Below, in pieces: positions 16,082 to 16,084 of a DNA stretch of 16,084 nt. The notes under the pieces were generated by a model. That model ran no database searches. It saw only the letters and a list, made by a program, of their open reading frames with translations, and was not told the DNA's origin. Both the position numbers and the translations under genes were made by a program. Each line of letters starts with the position of its first letter. Positions within the stretch are counted from its first letter, which is position 1. The DNA is from Azotobacter vinelandii (GTDB lineage: Bacteria; Pseudomonadota; Gammaproteobacteria; Pseudomonadales; Pseudomonadaceae). The DNA lies in the NCBI RefSeq assembly GCF_001571105.1, contig NZ_BCTD01000099.1; one strand, given 5' to 3'.

Positions 16082-16084
16082 ACC

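Overview
The window looks like chromosomal DNA from a high-GC gammaproteobacterium of the Pseudomonas/Azotobacter group. The proteins TypA, ThiI, GlnA, NtrB, NtrC, BioD and the 601-residue acyl-CoA dehydrogenase all read as close relatives of pseudomonad proteins as I remember them. Codon use is strongly GC-biased, which also produces very long spurious antisense frames. An Azotobacter-type genome is plausible because a long-chain flavodoxin lies next to an IS element, but the sequence alone does not prove it.

Region 1 (1-3475, minus strand) carries housekeeping genes: typA/bipA (ribosome-associated GTPase) and, upstream of it, thiI (tRNA 4-thiouridine synthesis), each followed by an intrinsic terminator. 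Region 2 (3476-9226, plus strand) is a nitrogen-control cluster: glnA, two small exported DUF4124 proteins, then ntrB and ntrC. glnA has a clear sigma-54 promoter, with two NtrC-like sites about 138 and 107 bp upstream of the predicted start of transcription. A strong terminator separates glnA from the rest, and ntrB has its own consensus -10 box, so glnA and ntrBC are probably separate transcription units. ntrB and ntrC overlap by 4 nt.

Region 3 (9227-10108) is a single ahpC-type peroxiredoxin gene. Upstream is a four-part element with the spacing of an OxyR operator, abutting a plausible promoter. Region 4 (10150-13905) has an acyl-CoA dehydrogenase and bioD on the minus strand, and a divergent NfsA-like nitroreductase. 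No other biotin gene adjoins bioD. Region 5 (13907-16084) has a flavodoxin with visibly lower GC than the core genes, a 330-nt AT-richer spacer with a weak Fur-like palindrome, and an apparently complete IS4-family element whose right end lies 3 nt from the window edge.

I found no CRISPR array, tRNA, rRNA, toxin-antitoxin pair or defence system. Nothing here is convincingly a new multi-gene system. The points most worth checking are the two regulatory regions (glnA and ahpC), the DUF4124 pair inside the ntr cluster, and the flavodoxin/IS junction.
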